Shown: positions 17,867 through 25,851 of the stretch, one piece after another | Position numbering within the stretch: position 1 is the first letter of the stretch | Layout: each line of letters starts with the position of its first letter | DNA from: Candidatus Hydrogenedentota bacterium | GTDB lineage: Bacteria; Hydrogenedentota; Hydrogenedentia; Hydrogenedentales; CAITNO01 | NCBI GenBank assembly: GCA_903893795.1 | Contig: CAITNO010000109.1 | Coordinates: 1-37,477 of the forward strand | Direction: 5' to 3' | Length of the DNA stretch: 37,477 nucleotides | Position numbers and translations under genes: made by a program | Notes under the pieces: generated by a model | What the model was told of the DNA's origin: nothing | The model's database searches: none | The model's input: the letters and a program-made list of their open reading frames with translations, nothing else

Positions 17867-19000
17867 CCCGCCGAAAAGCCACAGTGCGCCTGATGCGCCA
17901 GTCCACGATACCATCCGAACGCGCGCGCCGGGCGTGTTGCCTGGGGCGGGTGTGCCCAGTGTTCCGTAGGTTCCCCGCTGGTTGTTTATGGAGGAGCCGT
18001 TCATCCAGGTCCAGTTCCCGGTTGGCGGCTCATATTTCCACAGAGCGCCGAGGTAACCGGCGCCGCCGTCGGCGGCGTAGCCATAGCCGCCGAAGAGCCA
18101 CAGGCAGCCCGAAAGGTCGGTCCATGAAACGGCATATGCACACCCGCCGGGCGTGTTGGCCGCCCCCGGTGTTCCGAGTGTGCCGAAGACCCCGCTTTGG
18201 TTCCCCAAGAACGAACCCTTCATCCACGTCCAGCAACCAGAGGTCGGATCGTATTTCCACAGGTCGTGAAGATAGCCGTGGGCTCCGGCATAGCCCATGC
18301 CGCCGAAGAGCCATAGACTGCCCGCCGCATCGGTCCAAGACAGCGCGCCTTCGCGTGCTCCGGGCGTGTTTCCCGCCGCGGGCGTTCCCATGGTGCCGAA
18401 GGTTCCTGTTTGACCGGTTGAAGAAGCCCCTTTCATCCATGTCCAGTTGCCTGTGCCGCGGTCATACTTCCAGAGGTCATTCAGCACGTCGGCGTTTCCC
18501 GAAGCGCCATAACCGGTGCCGCCGAACAGCCACAGGTTGCCCCCGCTGTCAGTCCAGGAGGTTGGTAATCGGCGCGCTCCGGGCGTGTTGCCGGACGCCG
18601 CAATGCCCAGCGTGCCGTAGGTGCCGACTTGGTTCGTGATCGTGGAACCCTTCATCCACGTCCAGTTGCCGGTGCCCGGATCATAGTTCCAGAGGTCGTT
18701 CAGACTGCCCATATTCGATGCGTCTCTGCCGAAGCCACCAAAGAGCCAAGACTTTCCCGAGGGATCCCTCCACGAACTGGACTCATAACGGGAGCTGGGC
18801 AAGTTGCCCGGCGCGGGTGTTCCCTGCGTGCCGCAAACCCCCGCCAGACCGCCGGTTGACGGCCCCTTCATCCATATCCAGGCCGTTGTTTGGGTGCAAT
18901 CATCTGCCGCGGCACGCCAGACCGGCCCGCCCGTGATAACGAGTCCCCCGATGAAGAAGAATACTCCTGCCCAAACTCTCGTCATACCCCGTTGACACAT
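17864..19000 (-). CDS. Kelch-repeat secreted protein, N-terminal part of the split Kelch/DUF5011 gene
   Basis: 378 residues start at ATG 19000 (GGAGG seven bases before). A signal peptide (VWAGVFFFIGGLVITGG) follows. Then come five Kelch-like blades of about 68 residues, each with the pattern LWKYDP.TGNWTWMKGSS..NQ.GTYGTLGTPA.GNTPGAR...SWTD..G.LWLFGG. A sixth blade lies beyond the TAA. Six blades would close a beta-propeller, so this fragment alone is one blade short and also lacks the membrane anchor. Proteins of this type are extracellular ligand- or carbohydrate-binding propellers of galactose-oxidase fold; no oxidase residues are evident. If the TAA is real, the product is a truncated, soluble, probably unstable propeller. 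If it is a sequencing error, the true protein is about 1,332 residues. Confidence 0.85.
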   Translation of the reverse strand: MCQRGMTRVWAGVFFFIGGLVITGGPVWRAAADDCTQTTAWIWMKGPSTGGLAGVCGTQGTPAPGNLPSSRYESSSWRDPSGKSWLFGGFGRDASNMGSLNDLWNYDPGTGNWTWMKGSTITNQVGTYGTLGIAASGNTPGARRLPTSWTDSGGNLWLFGGTGYGASGNADVLNDLWKYDRGTGNWTWMKGASSTGQTGTFGTMGTPAAGNTPGAREGALSWTDAAGSLWLFGGMGYAGAHGYLHDLWKYDPTSGCWTWMKGSFLGNQSGVFGTLGTPGAANTPGGCAYAVSWTDLSGCLWLFGGYGYAADGGAGYLGALWKYEPPTGNWTWMNGSSINNQRGTYGTLGTPAPGNTPGARVRMVSWTGASGALWLFGG

Positions 19001-19226
19001 GACTTACCCTCCATGATGGAAGGGTTGCGCACATCCGCACCGCGAGTCACTTCCGGTGACAAACCGGCGCGGTGCAAAATCCTTGCCCGTCAGCCATGGG
19101 CAGTGTACAGGCAAAGGACTGTCACGTCAAGACCCTATTTCCATGCCGCATATGCGCGCGTTCCGAACAGGTGTGCGTTGCGAAAGACCTGCTGGAGTAG
19201 GAGCAGGCTGTGTTGTTCCTCAAAGA

Positions 19227-20627
19227 CTATATTTTCATCTTCGCGCGCCACGCCTCGGCGGCCTGCCGCAGGCGGGCGGTCACTTCGGGCTGGGCGTCGG
19301 CGAGATTTCCGGTTTCGCGGGGGTCGGCGACAAGGTCGCTTAGGCGCACGCCGTTGGCCGGTTCGGGTTCGCCGAGAACCTGGCCCTTCAGCACCAGTTT
19401 CCACCGGCCTTCGCGCACGGCCGTCTGTTCACCGTACTCCCAGAAGAGCGGACGTTCCGGCCATGCCGCATTGCCGGTCAGCGCGGGCAGGAGGTCCACG
19501 CCGTCGAGTTCGTACCTGCCGGGGTCGCCGCCCGCGGCGCGGAGGAAGGTGGGAAACACGTCCATCGCGATGGCGGGCCGGTCCGTGACCTGTCCCGCCT
19601 GGATGCGGTTCGGCCAGCACATCAGGCCCGGCACGCGGATGCCGCCTTCATAGAGGCTGAACTTGTGCCCCTTGAATCCGCCAGAGGAGCCGCCCTCGAA
19701 GGGTTCACGCCTGCCGTCAAGCCAGTTGCGCGTTTCGCGCGAGGGGCCGTTGTCGCTCATGAAGAGGATGCAGGTGTTGTCGTAGACGCCCTGCCGCTTG
19801 AGTTCGCGCACCGCCCGCCCCACGCCGTCATCGACGGCGGAAAGCATGGCGGCCGTCACTTGCCGCTCCGCGGGCAGATGGGCGAAACGGTCCATGTACT
19901 CCTTCGGCGCGTGCATGGGGTAGTGCGGCGCGTTGAACGCCACGTGCATAAAGAAGGGGGCCTTGCCCCGGCTGGAACGGCGCACGAACTCCGTCGCATG
20001 GTCGGCGATGAGTTCGGTGAAGTATTTGCCGTTCTCCCAGACTTCCTGGCCGTTGTGCCATAGGTCATGAACGGGGTCATGCTTGTCGTTCATCCCCCAG
20101 TAGAAGATGTGCGAGTAATAGTCGATGCAGCCGGCGAGAAAATTGAAGGACTCGTCAAAACCGCGTTTGTCGGGCCGGAATTCGGGTGCCGCGCCGAGGT
20201 GCCATTTGCCGAAAAGACCCGTGCGGTAGCCCAGCGGCTTGAGCGCCTCGGCCAGCGTGGGCGTGTCCAGCGGCAGGCCCGGCGTGGCGCGGTCACCGCC
20301 GAGAATCTGGCGCACCCCCGCGTGGCAGGGATAGCGGCCCGTGAGCAGCGCCGCCCGTGACGGGGAGCAGACGGGGGAATTGGAATACCAGCTCCTGAAA
20401 CAAACGCCCTGTGCCGCGAGGGCGTCAAGATGCGGCGTTTGCAAATCCTTCGCGCCCAGGCAGCCGAGATCGCCAAAGCCCTGGTCGTCGGTCAGAAAGA
20501 TGACGAAGTTCGGCCGGGACGCCCCGGGGCCTGCGCCTGCCCTGTGGATCGTGGTGCAGCCGCCCAGTGCCGCCGCACCCGCCGCCAGCGCGGCGCGGCC
20601 CAGAAAGTCCCGGCGCGACAGCTTCAT
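19227..20627 (-). CDS. Arylsulfatase-family lipoprotein (S1 sulfatase, Cys type)
   Basis: This 466-residue protein begins with a twin-arginine-like signal (SRRDFLGR) and a lipobox LGGC with C24, so it is probably a Tat-exported lipoprotein. The sulfatase core opens NFVIFLTDDQGFGDLG (metal-binding D47-D48). The activation motif is C87-S-P-S-R-A-A-L-L-T-G, in which Cys is converted to formylglycine. GKWHLG, FMHVAFNAPHYPMHAPKEY and LFMSDNGPSRETRN (second metal site Asp-Asn) follow. The usual S1 length and all key residues are present. It should hydrolyse sulfate esters, probably on glycans; substrate specificity is not readable. It is the third gene of a minus-strand operon, starting 8 bp after the CPBP-like gene. 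The formylglycine-generating enzyme must be encoded elsewhere, since the SUMF1-fold protein at 10837 lacks the canonical cysteine pair. Confidence 0.93.
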   Translation of the reverse strand: MKLSRRDFLGRAALAAGAAALGGCTTIHRAGAGPGASRPNFVIFLTDDQGFGDLGCLGAKDLQTPHLDALAAQGVCFRSWYSNSPVCSPSRAALLTGRYPCHAGVRQILGGDRATPGLPLDTPTLAEALKPLGYRTGLFGKWHLGAAPEFRPDKRGFDESFNFLAGCIDYYSHIFYWGMNDKHDPVHDLWHNGQEVWENGKYFTELIADHATEFVRRSSRGKAPFFMHVAFNAPHYPMHAPKEYMDRFAHLPAERQVTAAMLSAVDDGVGRAVRELKRQGVYDNTCILFMSDNGPSRETRNWLDGRREPFEGGSSGGFKGHKFSLYEGGIRVPGLMCWPNRIQAGQVTDRPAIAMDVFPTFLRAAGGDPGRYELDGVDLLPALTGNAAWPERPLFWEYGEQTAVREGRWKLVLKGQVLGEPEPANGVRLSDLVADPRETGNLADAQPEVTARLRQAAEAWRAKMKI

Positions 20628-20635
20628 GGCCCCGC

Positions 20636-21802
20636 CTACCTTCCGCGCATCTGGCCCGCGCCCACGCTAAAATTGATCGGCGTGAGCTGGTTCAGCAGCG
20701 ACCCGCCAAAGCCGTGGGAGAAGCCGATGGCGAAGAGGTTGAACATTTGGTAGAACAGAATGGTGCCGAAGATGCCCCCGGTGAAGGTGAACACCATGAG
20801 CCACACATTGGGCAGATGGATCAGGGAGAAGCAGGCGGAGGTGCAGAGCACGGCCTTCATCAGGTCGGCCCGCGACCGTTCAACCGGGAAGGCCCGGCCG
20901 AAGAGCACGCCGAAGTAGCTGGCGAAGATGAACTGCTGCACCCAGCCCCAGGTGACATAGCCGGACCATTGCCCGCCGATTTTCAGCGGCTGCAGGAGCA
21001 CGTGGAGCCGCTCGGCCGAGGGCTCGCCGCGCAGACGGATGTAGTGCCAGTTCTCCAGCGACGCCCGGAAGGGTTCCAGCGCGAACTGGAAGAAGAGGTT
21101 GAACAGCACCACGAACACCAGCACGCCGATCAGGAAGGCCGCGATAAAGCGGACGCTGTTCGCAAAGTTGTCGAGCCGCACCATGAACGGAATGGCGATG
21201 AAAAACCACGCGAGGTCGATGACGCACAGCAGGAACAGGATGAACCCGAGCTTGCCGCCGAAAGACGCGTAGTGCGACGCGTAGCGCTCGTCGATTTCCT
21301 TCGAGAAGTTGAACGCCGCCGAGACGTAGAGGAGCGTCATCGCCGCCATCACCGCCGCCACGCAGCGCCAGTGCTTGATCATCAGCGGAGGCTGGCCGTC
21401 GCGGCCCACATAGTAGCGCAGCGGGTTGCCCAGCCCGCGAAACTCCCAGAAATACCAGCCCAGCGCGTTCCACTGCTGGTGCGGCTGCAGGAAGACGGGG
21501 CCGTCGGTGCGGCTGTGCACGATGGGTGACAGGATGAACATCCACAGCACGGCCGGCACACCCACCACCCCGCGAAACAGCTTGGTGCCCGACTTGTCGA
21601 GCCAGTACTCGCACCACACCACCGACAGCGTGACCAGGAAAAAGATCACCGCCTCCAGGAAATAGGCGCGGCGGATGCTCTTGAGCCGATCTTCGGGCAC
21701 CACGCCGCGGCGGGCGATGAGCCCCGCATCATTGGGCAGCTCGATTCGGGTGAAACAGCGTTTGACGCCTTCGAGAAAGGGGACGGTGTCTGTGGCGGGC
21801 AT
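20636..21802 (-). CDS. CPBP-like polytopic membrane protein with altered catalytic motif
   Basis: This 388-residue protein starts at ATG 21802 (AGGAA seven bases upstream); the longer frame to 21886 overlaps the upstream gene and is rejected. Around eight hydrophobic segments are visible (FFLVTLSVVW, GVVGVPAVLWMFIL, VAAVMAAMTLLYV, LGFILFLLCVIDLAWFFI, FIAAFLIGVLVFVVLF and others). The C-terminal part matches the CPBP (CAAX protease/bacteriocin-processing) fold: motif two is FSLIHLPN and motif three AIGFSHGFGGSLLN, both with the expected His. At motif one, where active members have Glu-Glu-x-x-x-Arg, this protein has WVQQFIFASYF, so the glutamates are Gln-Gln. It may be an inactive homologue or use different chemistry. 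It lies between the isomerase (29 bp gap) and the sulfatase (8 bp gap), so it is co-transcribed with sugar genes. Confidence 0.78.
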   Translation of the reverse strand: MPATDTVPFLEGVKRCFTRIELPNDAGLIARRGVVPEDRLKSIRRAYFLEAVIFFLVTLSVVWCEYWLDKSGTKLFRGVVGVPAVLWMFILSPIVHSRTDGPVFLQPHQQWNALGWYFWEFRGLGNPLRYYVGRDGQPPLMIKHWRCVAAVMAAMTLLYVSAAFNFSKEIDERYASHYASFGGKLGFILFLLCVIDLAWFFIAIPFMVRLDNFANSVRFIAAFLIGVLVFVVLFNLFFQFALEPFRASLENWHYIRLRGEPSAERLHVLLQPLKIGGQWSGYVTWGWVQQFIFASYFGVLFGRAFPVERSRADLMKAVLCTSACFSLIHLPNVWLMVFTFTGGIFGTILFYQMFNLFAIGFSHGFGGSLLNQLTPINFSVGAGQMRGR

Positions 21803-21831
21803 GGGTGCTTCCTGCGGGTTGTGCAAAAGGG

Positions 21832-22368
21832 TCAATCGGGAACGCGCTGGATGCGCGCATCGGTGAAGATGTCGGCCTCGTCGCAACTGGTGCTCGAAAA
21901 CTCGGAGACAATCGCGCCCTCCGGCCCGGCCTTGAACCAGTGCAGCGTGTCCGGCGCGATGGTGTGCTGATCGCCGGGCCGCAGCACGATTTCATGAAAC
22001 ACGGTATAGGCGCCTGCGGGCGCGGCGGGCGGCGCGGTGGCGCATTCCGCCGTGGGCGGACCGTCCACATACAAAAACACCACGCCCGAGCGGCAGCGGA
22101 AGGTTTCCCTCTTGCCGCTCCTGCCGTTCACGTCCGGGTGGCGGTGTTCCGGGCAGGTCATGCCGGGAAACATGATCAGTTCCTTGGCGCAATAGCGGTC
22201 ATTGTTCTCATAGACGATGATGGCCAGGCCCGTGGTTTCAAACTCGTCCAGGCCGAAGTCGGCCAGTTCCATGGACGACTGTTCCGCATCGGTTGCCACA
22301 ATATGGGCCGCCGCAAGCATCCGCGCCGCGCGGTCTCGGTATTCCTGCTGCTTGTCCGCTGAGATCAT
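21832..22368 (-). CDS. D-lyxose/D-mannose ketol-isomerase (cupin type)
   Basis: This 178-residue protein starts at ATG 22368, with AAAGGA nine bases upstream. It matches the D-lyxose isomerase family (single cupin barrel): an N-terminal helical part (EYRDRAARMLAAAHI), YCAKELIMFPGMTCPEHRHPDV with the metal-binding His-x-His, KRETFRCRSGVVFLYVDG with the conserved Glu-Thr-Phe, LRPGDQHTIAPDTLHWFKAG with further metal-binding His, and SEFSSTSCDEADIFTD. Characterised members isomerise D-lyxose to D-xylulose and D-mannose to D-fructose with a divalent metal in the cytoplasm. It is first in a minus-strand operon with the CPBP-like protein and sulfatase, which suggests a catabolic role for a sugar released from a sulfated glycan. 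Mannose is plausible given the GH38 enzyme elsewhere in the window. Confidence 0.88.
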   Translation of the reverse strand: MISADKQQEYRDRAARMLAAAHIVATDAEQSSMELADFGLDEFETTGLAIIVYENNDRYCAKELIMFPGMTCPEHRHPDVNGRSGKRETFRCRSGVVFLYVDGPPTAECATAPPAAPAGAYTVFHEIVLRPGDQHTIAPDTLHWFKAGPEGAIVSEFSSTSCDEADIFTDARIQRVPD

Positions 22369-22572
22369 ATGACTGAGTCCTTTGAGACTGCGTTGGTGAG
22401 CTTTGTGCGGCCCAATGATAACGCAGACGCGGTCCGGGGGTAAAGACAGCGTGGCGCAACGGCGACACCGCTGTGACTGGTGCTATGCGAAAGGTCAGCC
22501 AAAGCGGCGCCGTTGCCGCTGCAGTCCAAAAAAGGGGCGGCCATGCGAAAAAGGGTTGCAATATCGGGTGCG

Positions 22573-25500
22573 TTATGTTTGGGAAAGACCTGCCAGGGCT
22601 GCGAGGCCCAACAGGCTGAGCAGCACGGTGAGGAGACCTCCCCGGCCCTTTTCCGGTGCGGCGCCGAAGGAGGTGGCCTTGTTGCACTGAAGCCCGGCGC
22701 ATCCGCCCGGCTGGCCCTGCAGTTCGTCCGTGGCCAGAAGCCCGTCCTGGTTAGCGTCCAGTTCGTCGAACACTTCCCGGGTCAGGCCCGCCACCGCGGC
22801 GGAGGCCTCATCGAAACTCAGTTTTCCGTCGCCGTTGGCATCGGCGGCGGCGAATCCGTCGTTCAGCGTCTGCCGCGCCTGGTCAGCGTCCACCGGCGGC
22901 TGTTCCCCTTCGGCGGGCACGGGACCGATACTGACCACCAGATTCACGGCCGAGCCGGGGGGCAGTTCCGTTCCCGCTTGGGGGTCTTGCGAGAGGATGG
23001 CGCCCGCCGCGACGCTGTCGCTGTGGACCTCGGTCACGGTGCCGACAACCAGACCGGCTCCGGTGATGGCCGCTTCGGCCTGGGAGCGCGGCACCCCCAA
23101 CAGGTTGGGCACGGTCACCGGCTCGGGGCCGAGGCTTATTTCCAGGCTGATGGGCGAGCCGGGCGCCACTTCCGTGCCTGCCGGAGGCGCCTGAATCAGG
23201 ACCAACCCGGCGGCCACACTGTCGCTGTGGACGTAGGTCAGTGGTCCGACGGCAAGCCCCGCCCCGGTCAGGGTCGCCTGAGCTCCGGCGAGCGGCAGCC
23301 CCGTCACATTGGGCACGGCCACCGGCAGAGGGCCGAGGCTGACGGTCAGGTTGATGCCGTCACCGTGGACCGCTTCCGCGCCTGCGGGCGGGTCCTGCGA
23401 CACCACCGCACCGGGCAGAACCGTGGCGTTGTGGGCTTCGGTCACCGTGCCCACAGTCAATCCCGCGCCCGTGAGGGCCGCCTCGGCGGCGGTTTGGGCG
23501 AGTCCGCCCACATCGGGCACGGACAGATGGGTGAAGGCGCTGTTTTCCACGGCGGCGGTAAGGGCCCCCGCGCCGTTTCGCGCGGAAATCTGGAACGCAT
23601 AGCTGGTGCCCGGCGTCAGGCCTGAAAGCACGGTCGTGCCCCAGTCGGGCGCGGTGTGAAACGCCTGGGCGTCGCCCAGGGTGCCGTCCGGCTGCACCCA
23701 TTGATGCAACGTGGCGCACCAGAGGGCGTATTCGGTTCCGGAGGGGTTCCCGTCGTCCGGCGCGACCGCAAGGCTCAGCGAGTGGAGGGTTGGATTTCCA
23801 ACGATCGGTCCGCGGGGAAGCCGGGCAAGGGTCCATGCGCTGTAGAGCGCTGTCTTGGCGCTGGTTCCGTAGACGCCGACGGCCGCGACCTGGAAGCTGT
23901 ACAGCGTGTTTGCCGCCAGCCCGTCCATCTGCCAGGAGGTCGCGTTGGCTTCGGTCGTGCCCCGCGACGTGGTCGGCGCCTGCGCGCCCGCATCGGCCCA
24001 GAGGGCAAAAGCGCTCTCGTCGAGCGAGTCGTCTTTCCAGGTCCAGAGGATGCTGTCGGTGCTGATGGCGGAGGCACCCGGTTCAAGGGGTGGGGCTGGC
24101 GGACCGGGAAAGGCCTCATCGGCGCCCATATCGGAACTGTTGATTACTCCGATGATGCCCAGTCCCGGGTAATCAATGGGCCGGGCACCCCCTTCGAAAT
24201 CGCCCATGGGGGCGTCTATCGAGGGTGCCGCATCGATGCAGGGCGAGCCATAGCGCAGGTGATAGTCGCCTGCGGCGGGGTCCACGAACATCGGATCGGC
24301 GTCCAGGTTGCCCGTTCCTTCGGCGCCGCCCTGCACATCAGACCAGTTGACCGCGTTTGCGCCCGTCACCTGGTCGGGGCTGTTGCCCCAAAACACGCAC
24401 TCGGCCACGGTCGTGGTGCCATTGGATCCAAAGAGGCCTCCACCCTGTTCACCTGAACTGTTGTCGGCCACGGTGCAGAACGAGACGGTGGCGGTTTCAT
24501 AATCCAGGTTGATGCCGCCGCCGGTGCCGGTGGCGCTGTTACCGGCAATCATGGAATTGACGACTTGGAGCGAATTGCCTTCATGGCACTCGATGCCGCC
24601 GCCGCGTCCGCCCTGATTGCCGGTGATAATACACTTGGAAACCAGCAGGGGGCTGGAATAGCAGCCAATGCCGCCGCCCAGGGAGGCGGCGCTGTTGTTC
24701 CGGAGGACGGTCCGCTCCACGGTGACGTTTTGCATGCTGTGCAGCTTGATGCCGCCGCCCTCCAGGGCGGCCGTGTTGCCCGAAACCTCCGAGTCGCTCA
24801 GGGCCAGCAGGCTGCCTTCGTGCGATTCCAGACCGCCCCCGAAGGCGTTCGAAGTGTTTCCCTTCACGAGGCACTGGTCGCCCATGGTCACACTGCTCTC
24901 GTAGGCGGCCAGGCCACCGCCCTCCTGTTGGGACTCATTGTTGAGCAGGGCCACACGCTGGAACATGAGCGTGGCGGTGCCGCCAAACACGCCGCCGCCC
25001 TCGGCGGCCGAATTGCCCTCAATCGTGGTGGTGGCCATGTTCAGTTGCGAGTTGTCGCAGAAGATCCCGCCCCCCTGCGACTGGGCCTGGTTTCCGGTGA
25101 TGGTGCAGTCGACGATGATGACCATGCTAGACTGCCGCATGGAGACCGCGCCGCCGCTGTTGTCGGGGGAGGCGCCCAGGGCATTGCCGCCCTGGAGGGT
25201 GAGTCCGTCCAGCCGGACGCCGTAGGCGCCGTTTGCAACGATGAGATGGGGAGCGGCATGCTGTCCGTCCAGCACGGTGGGGTGGGTCGCGGGGTCCCGT
25301 TCCGGCATGCCGGGGTTGCCGGTCGCGGGAAAGCCCCCATAGAGCCGTGTGTTGATCTGTGCCGTGAGCGGGGCAGCCAGCAGATAGCTTCCCTCGGCAA
25401 TCCAGACAGACTCGCCCTCACTGACGGCATCGTTGATGGCCGTCTGCACGTCCGTATAGGCGGTGGCCCAGGAATTGCCGTCGGCGTTGTTGCCCGTTGT

Positions 25501-25596
25501 GGAGACGTAGACCTGCGCTGAAGACGTTGCGGCGGCGAGCAACAGTGCGGCCACGGCGGCCAAAATGGAAACCAGAGACCTGCGTTTGCGTGTCAT
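22573..25596 (-). CDS. Secreted beta-helix protein with FnIII, three PASTA and two EF-hand modules and C-terminal anchor
   Basis: This 1007-residue protein starts at ATG 25596 with AGGAGGGG eight bases upstream; the open frame continuing to 27030 is antisense to the kinase gene and rejected. The signal peptide ends SSAQ. Residues about 28-520 are a right-handed parallel beta-helix with repeating GGGI/GGGL turns and N.A..GGG coils (polymorphic outer-membrane/choice-of-anchor type), ending DYHLRYGSPCIDAA...DMGADE. Two fibronectin III-like domains follow. Three PASTA domains come next at about 695-900 (VPNVTGLPLAGAQATLTGAG, with QAPPAGTEV-type strands). Two EF-hands (DANGDGKLSFDE, DANQDGLLATDE) predict calcium binding. 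The tail CAGLQCNK, Gly-Arg-Gly-Gly, then LLTVLLSLLGLAALAGL is a terminal anchor or sorting signal. It is probably a surface adhesin or glycan-binding protein. No pectate-lyase catalytic residues are assigned. Confidence 0.9.
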   Translation of the reverse strand: MTRKRRSLVSILAAVAALLLAAATSSAQVYVSTTGNNADGNSWATAYTDVQTAINDAVSEGESVWIAEGSYLLAAPLTAQINTRLYGGFPATGNPGMPERDPATHPTVLDGQHAAPHLIVANGAYGVRLDGLTLQGGNALGASPDNSGGAVSMRQSSMVIIVDCTITGNQAQSQGGGIFCDNSQLNMATTTIEGNSAAEGGGVFGGTATLMFQRVALLNNESQQEGGGLAAYESSVTMGDQCLVKGNTSNAFGGGLESHEGSLLALSDSEVSGNTAALEGGGIKLHSMQNVTVERTVLRNNSAASLGGGIGCYSSPLLVSKCIITGNQGGRGGGIECHEGNSLQVVNSMIAGNSATGTGGGINLDYETATVSFCTVADNSSGEQGGGLFGSNGTTTVAECVFWGNSPDQVTGANAVNWSDVQGGAEGTGNLDADPMFVDPAAGDYHLRYGSPCIDAAPSIDAPMGDFEGGARPIDYPGLGIIGVINSSDMGADEAFPGPPAPPLEPGASAISTDSILWTWKDDSLDESAFALWADAGAQAPTTSRGTTEANATSWQMDGLAANTLYSFQVAAVGVYGTSAKTALYSAWTLARLPRGPIVGNPTLHSLSLAVAPDDGNPSGTEYALWCATLHQWVQPDGTLGDAQAFHTAPDWGTTVLSGLTPGTSYAFQISARNGAGALTAAVENSAFTHLSVPDVGGLAQTAAEAALTGAGLTVGTVTEAHNATVLPGAVVSQDPPAGAEAVHGDGINLTVSLGPLPVAVPNVTGLPLAGAQATLTGAGLAVGPLTYVHSDSVAAGLVLIQAPPAGTEVAPGSPISLEISLGPEPVTVPNLLGVPRSQAEAAITGAGLVVGTVTEVHSDSVAAGAILSQDPQAGTELPPGSAVNLVVSIGPVPAEGEQPPVDADQARQTLNDGFAAADANGDGKLSFDEASAAVAGLTREVFDELDANQDGLLATDELQGQPGGCAGLQCNKATSFGAAPEKGRGGLLTVLLSLLGLAALAGLSQT

Positions 25597-25714
25597 GTCA
25601 GAACCCCTCCTGATGTTATGGGCGCGACAGCCGCCTGGAGCAGCCGGCACTTCCCTTTCGACGCTCTCAGAATACTCCCTGCCCCGGAGATTCCGCAAGG
25701 CCAAAGTTGCGCCC

Positions 25715-25743
25715 GCACCGCTCCAATCGGCACCGCTCCAATC
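25715..25743. repeat. Tandem 14-bp repeat GCACCGCTCCAATC (two copies)
   Basis: Copies lie at 25715-25728 and 25730-25743, between two divergent genes. The first 13 bases recur at 37434-37446 inside the palindromic element that ends the window. This may be an operator-like repeat or a relic of the same element family. Confidence 0.6.
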
Positions 25744-25769
25744 TTGTATCCGCGCCGATATACTGGCAT

Positions 25770-25775
25770 TATAAT
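25770..25775 (+). promoter_or_regulatory. Possible -10 box (TATAAT) for the sensor-kinase gene
   Basis: A perfect TATAAT lies 77 bases before ATG 25852. The best -35 match, TTGTAT (25744-25749), is 20 bases away, longer than ideal. The -10 alone is convincing in this GC-rich DNA, but the assignment stays tentative. Confidence 0.35.
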
Positions 25776-25851
25776 ACCTGTGGGCTGCAAGGGCCCCAGT
25801 CTTGACCCATTGACGGTTGGCACGGTGCTTGAGGGAAGATACCAACGTCCT

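Noticed and set aside
22369..22572. Terminator or regulatory RNA between the beta-helix and isomerase genes
   Set aside because: No stem-loop followed by a T-run on the minus strand and no recognisable riboswitch core.
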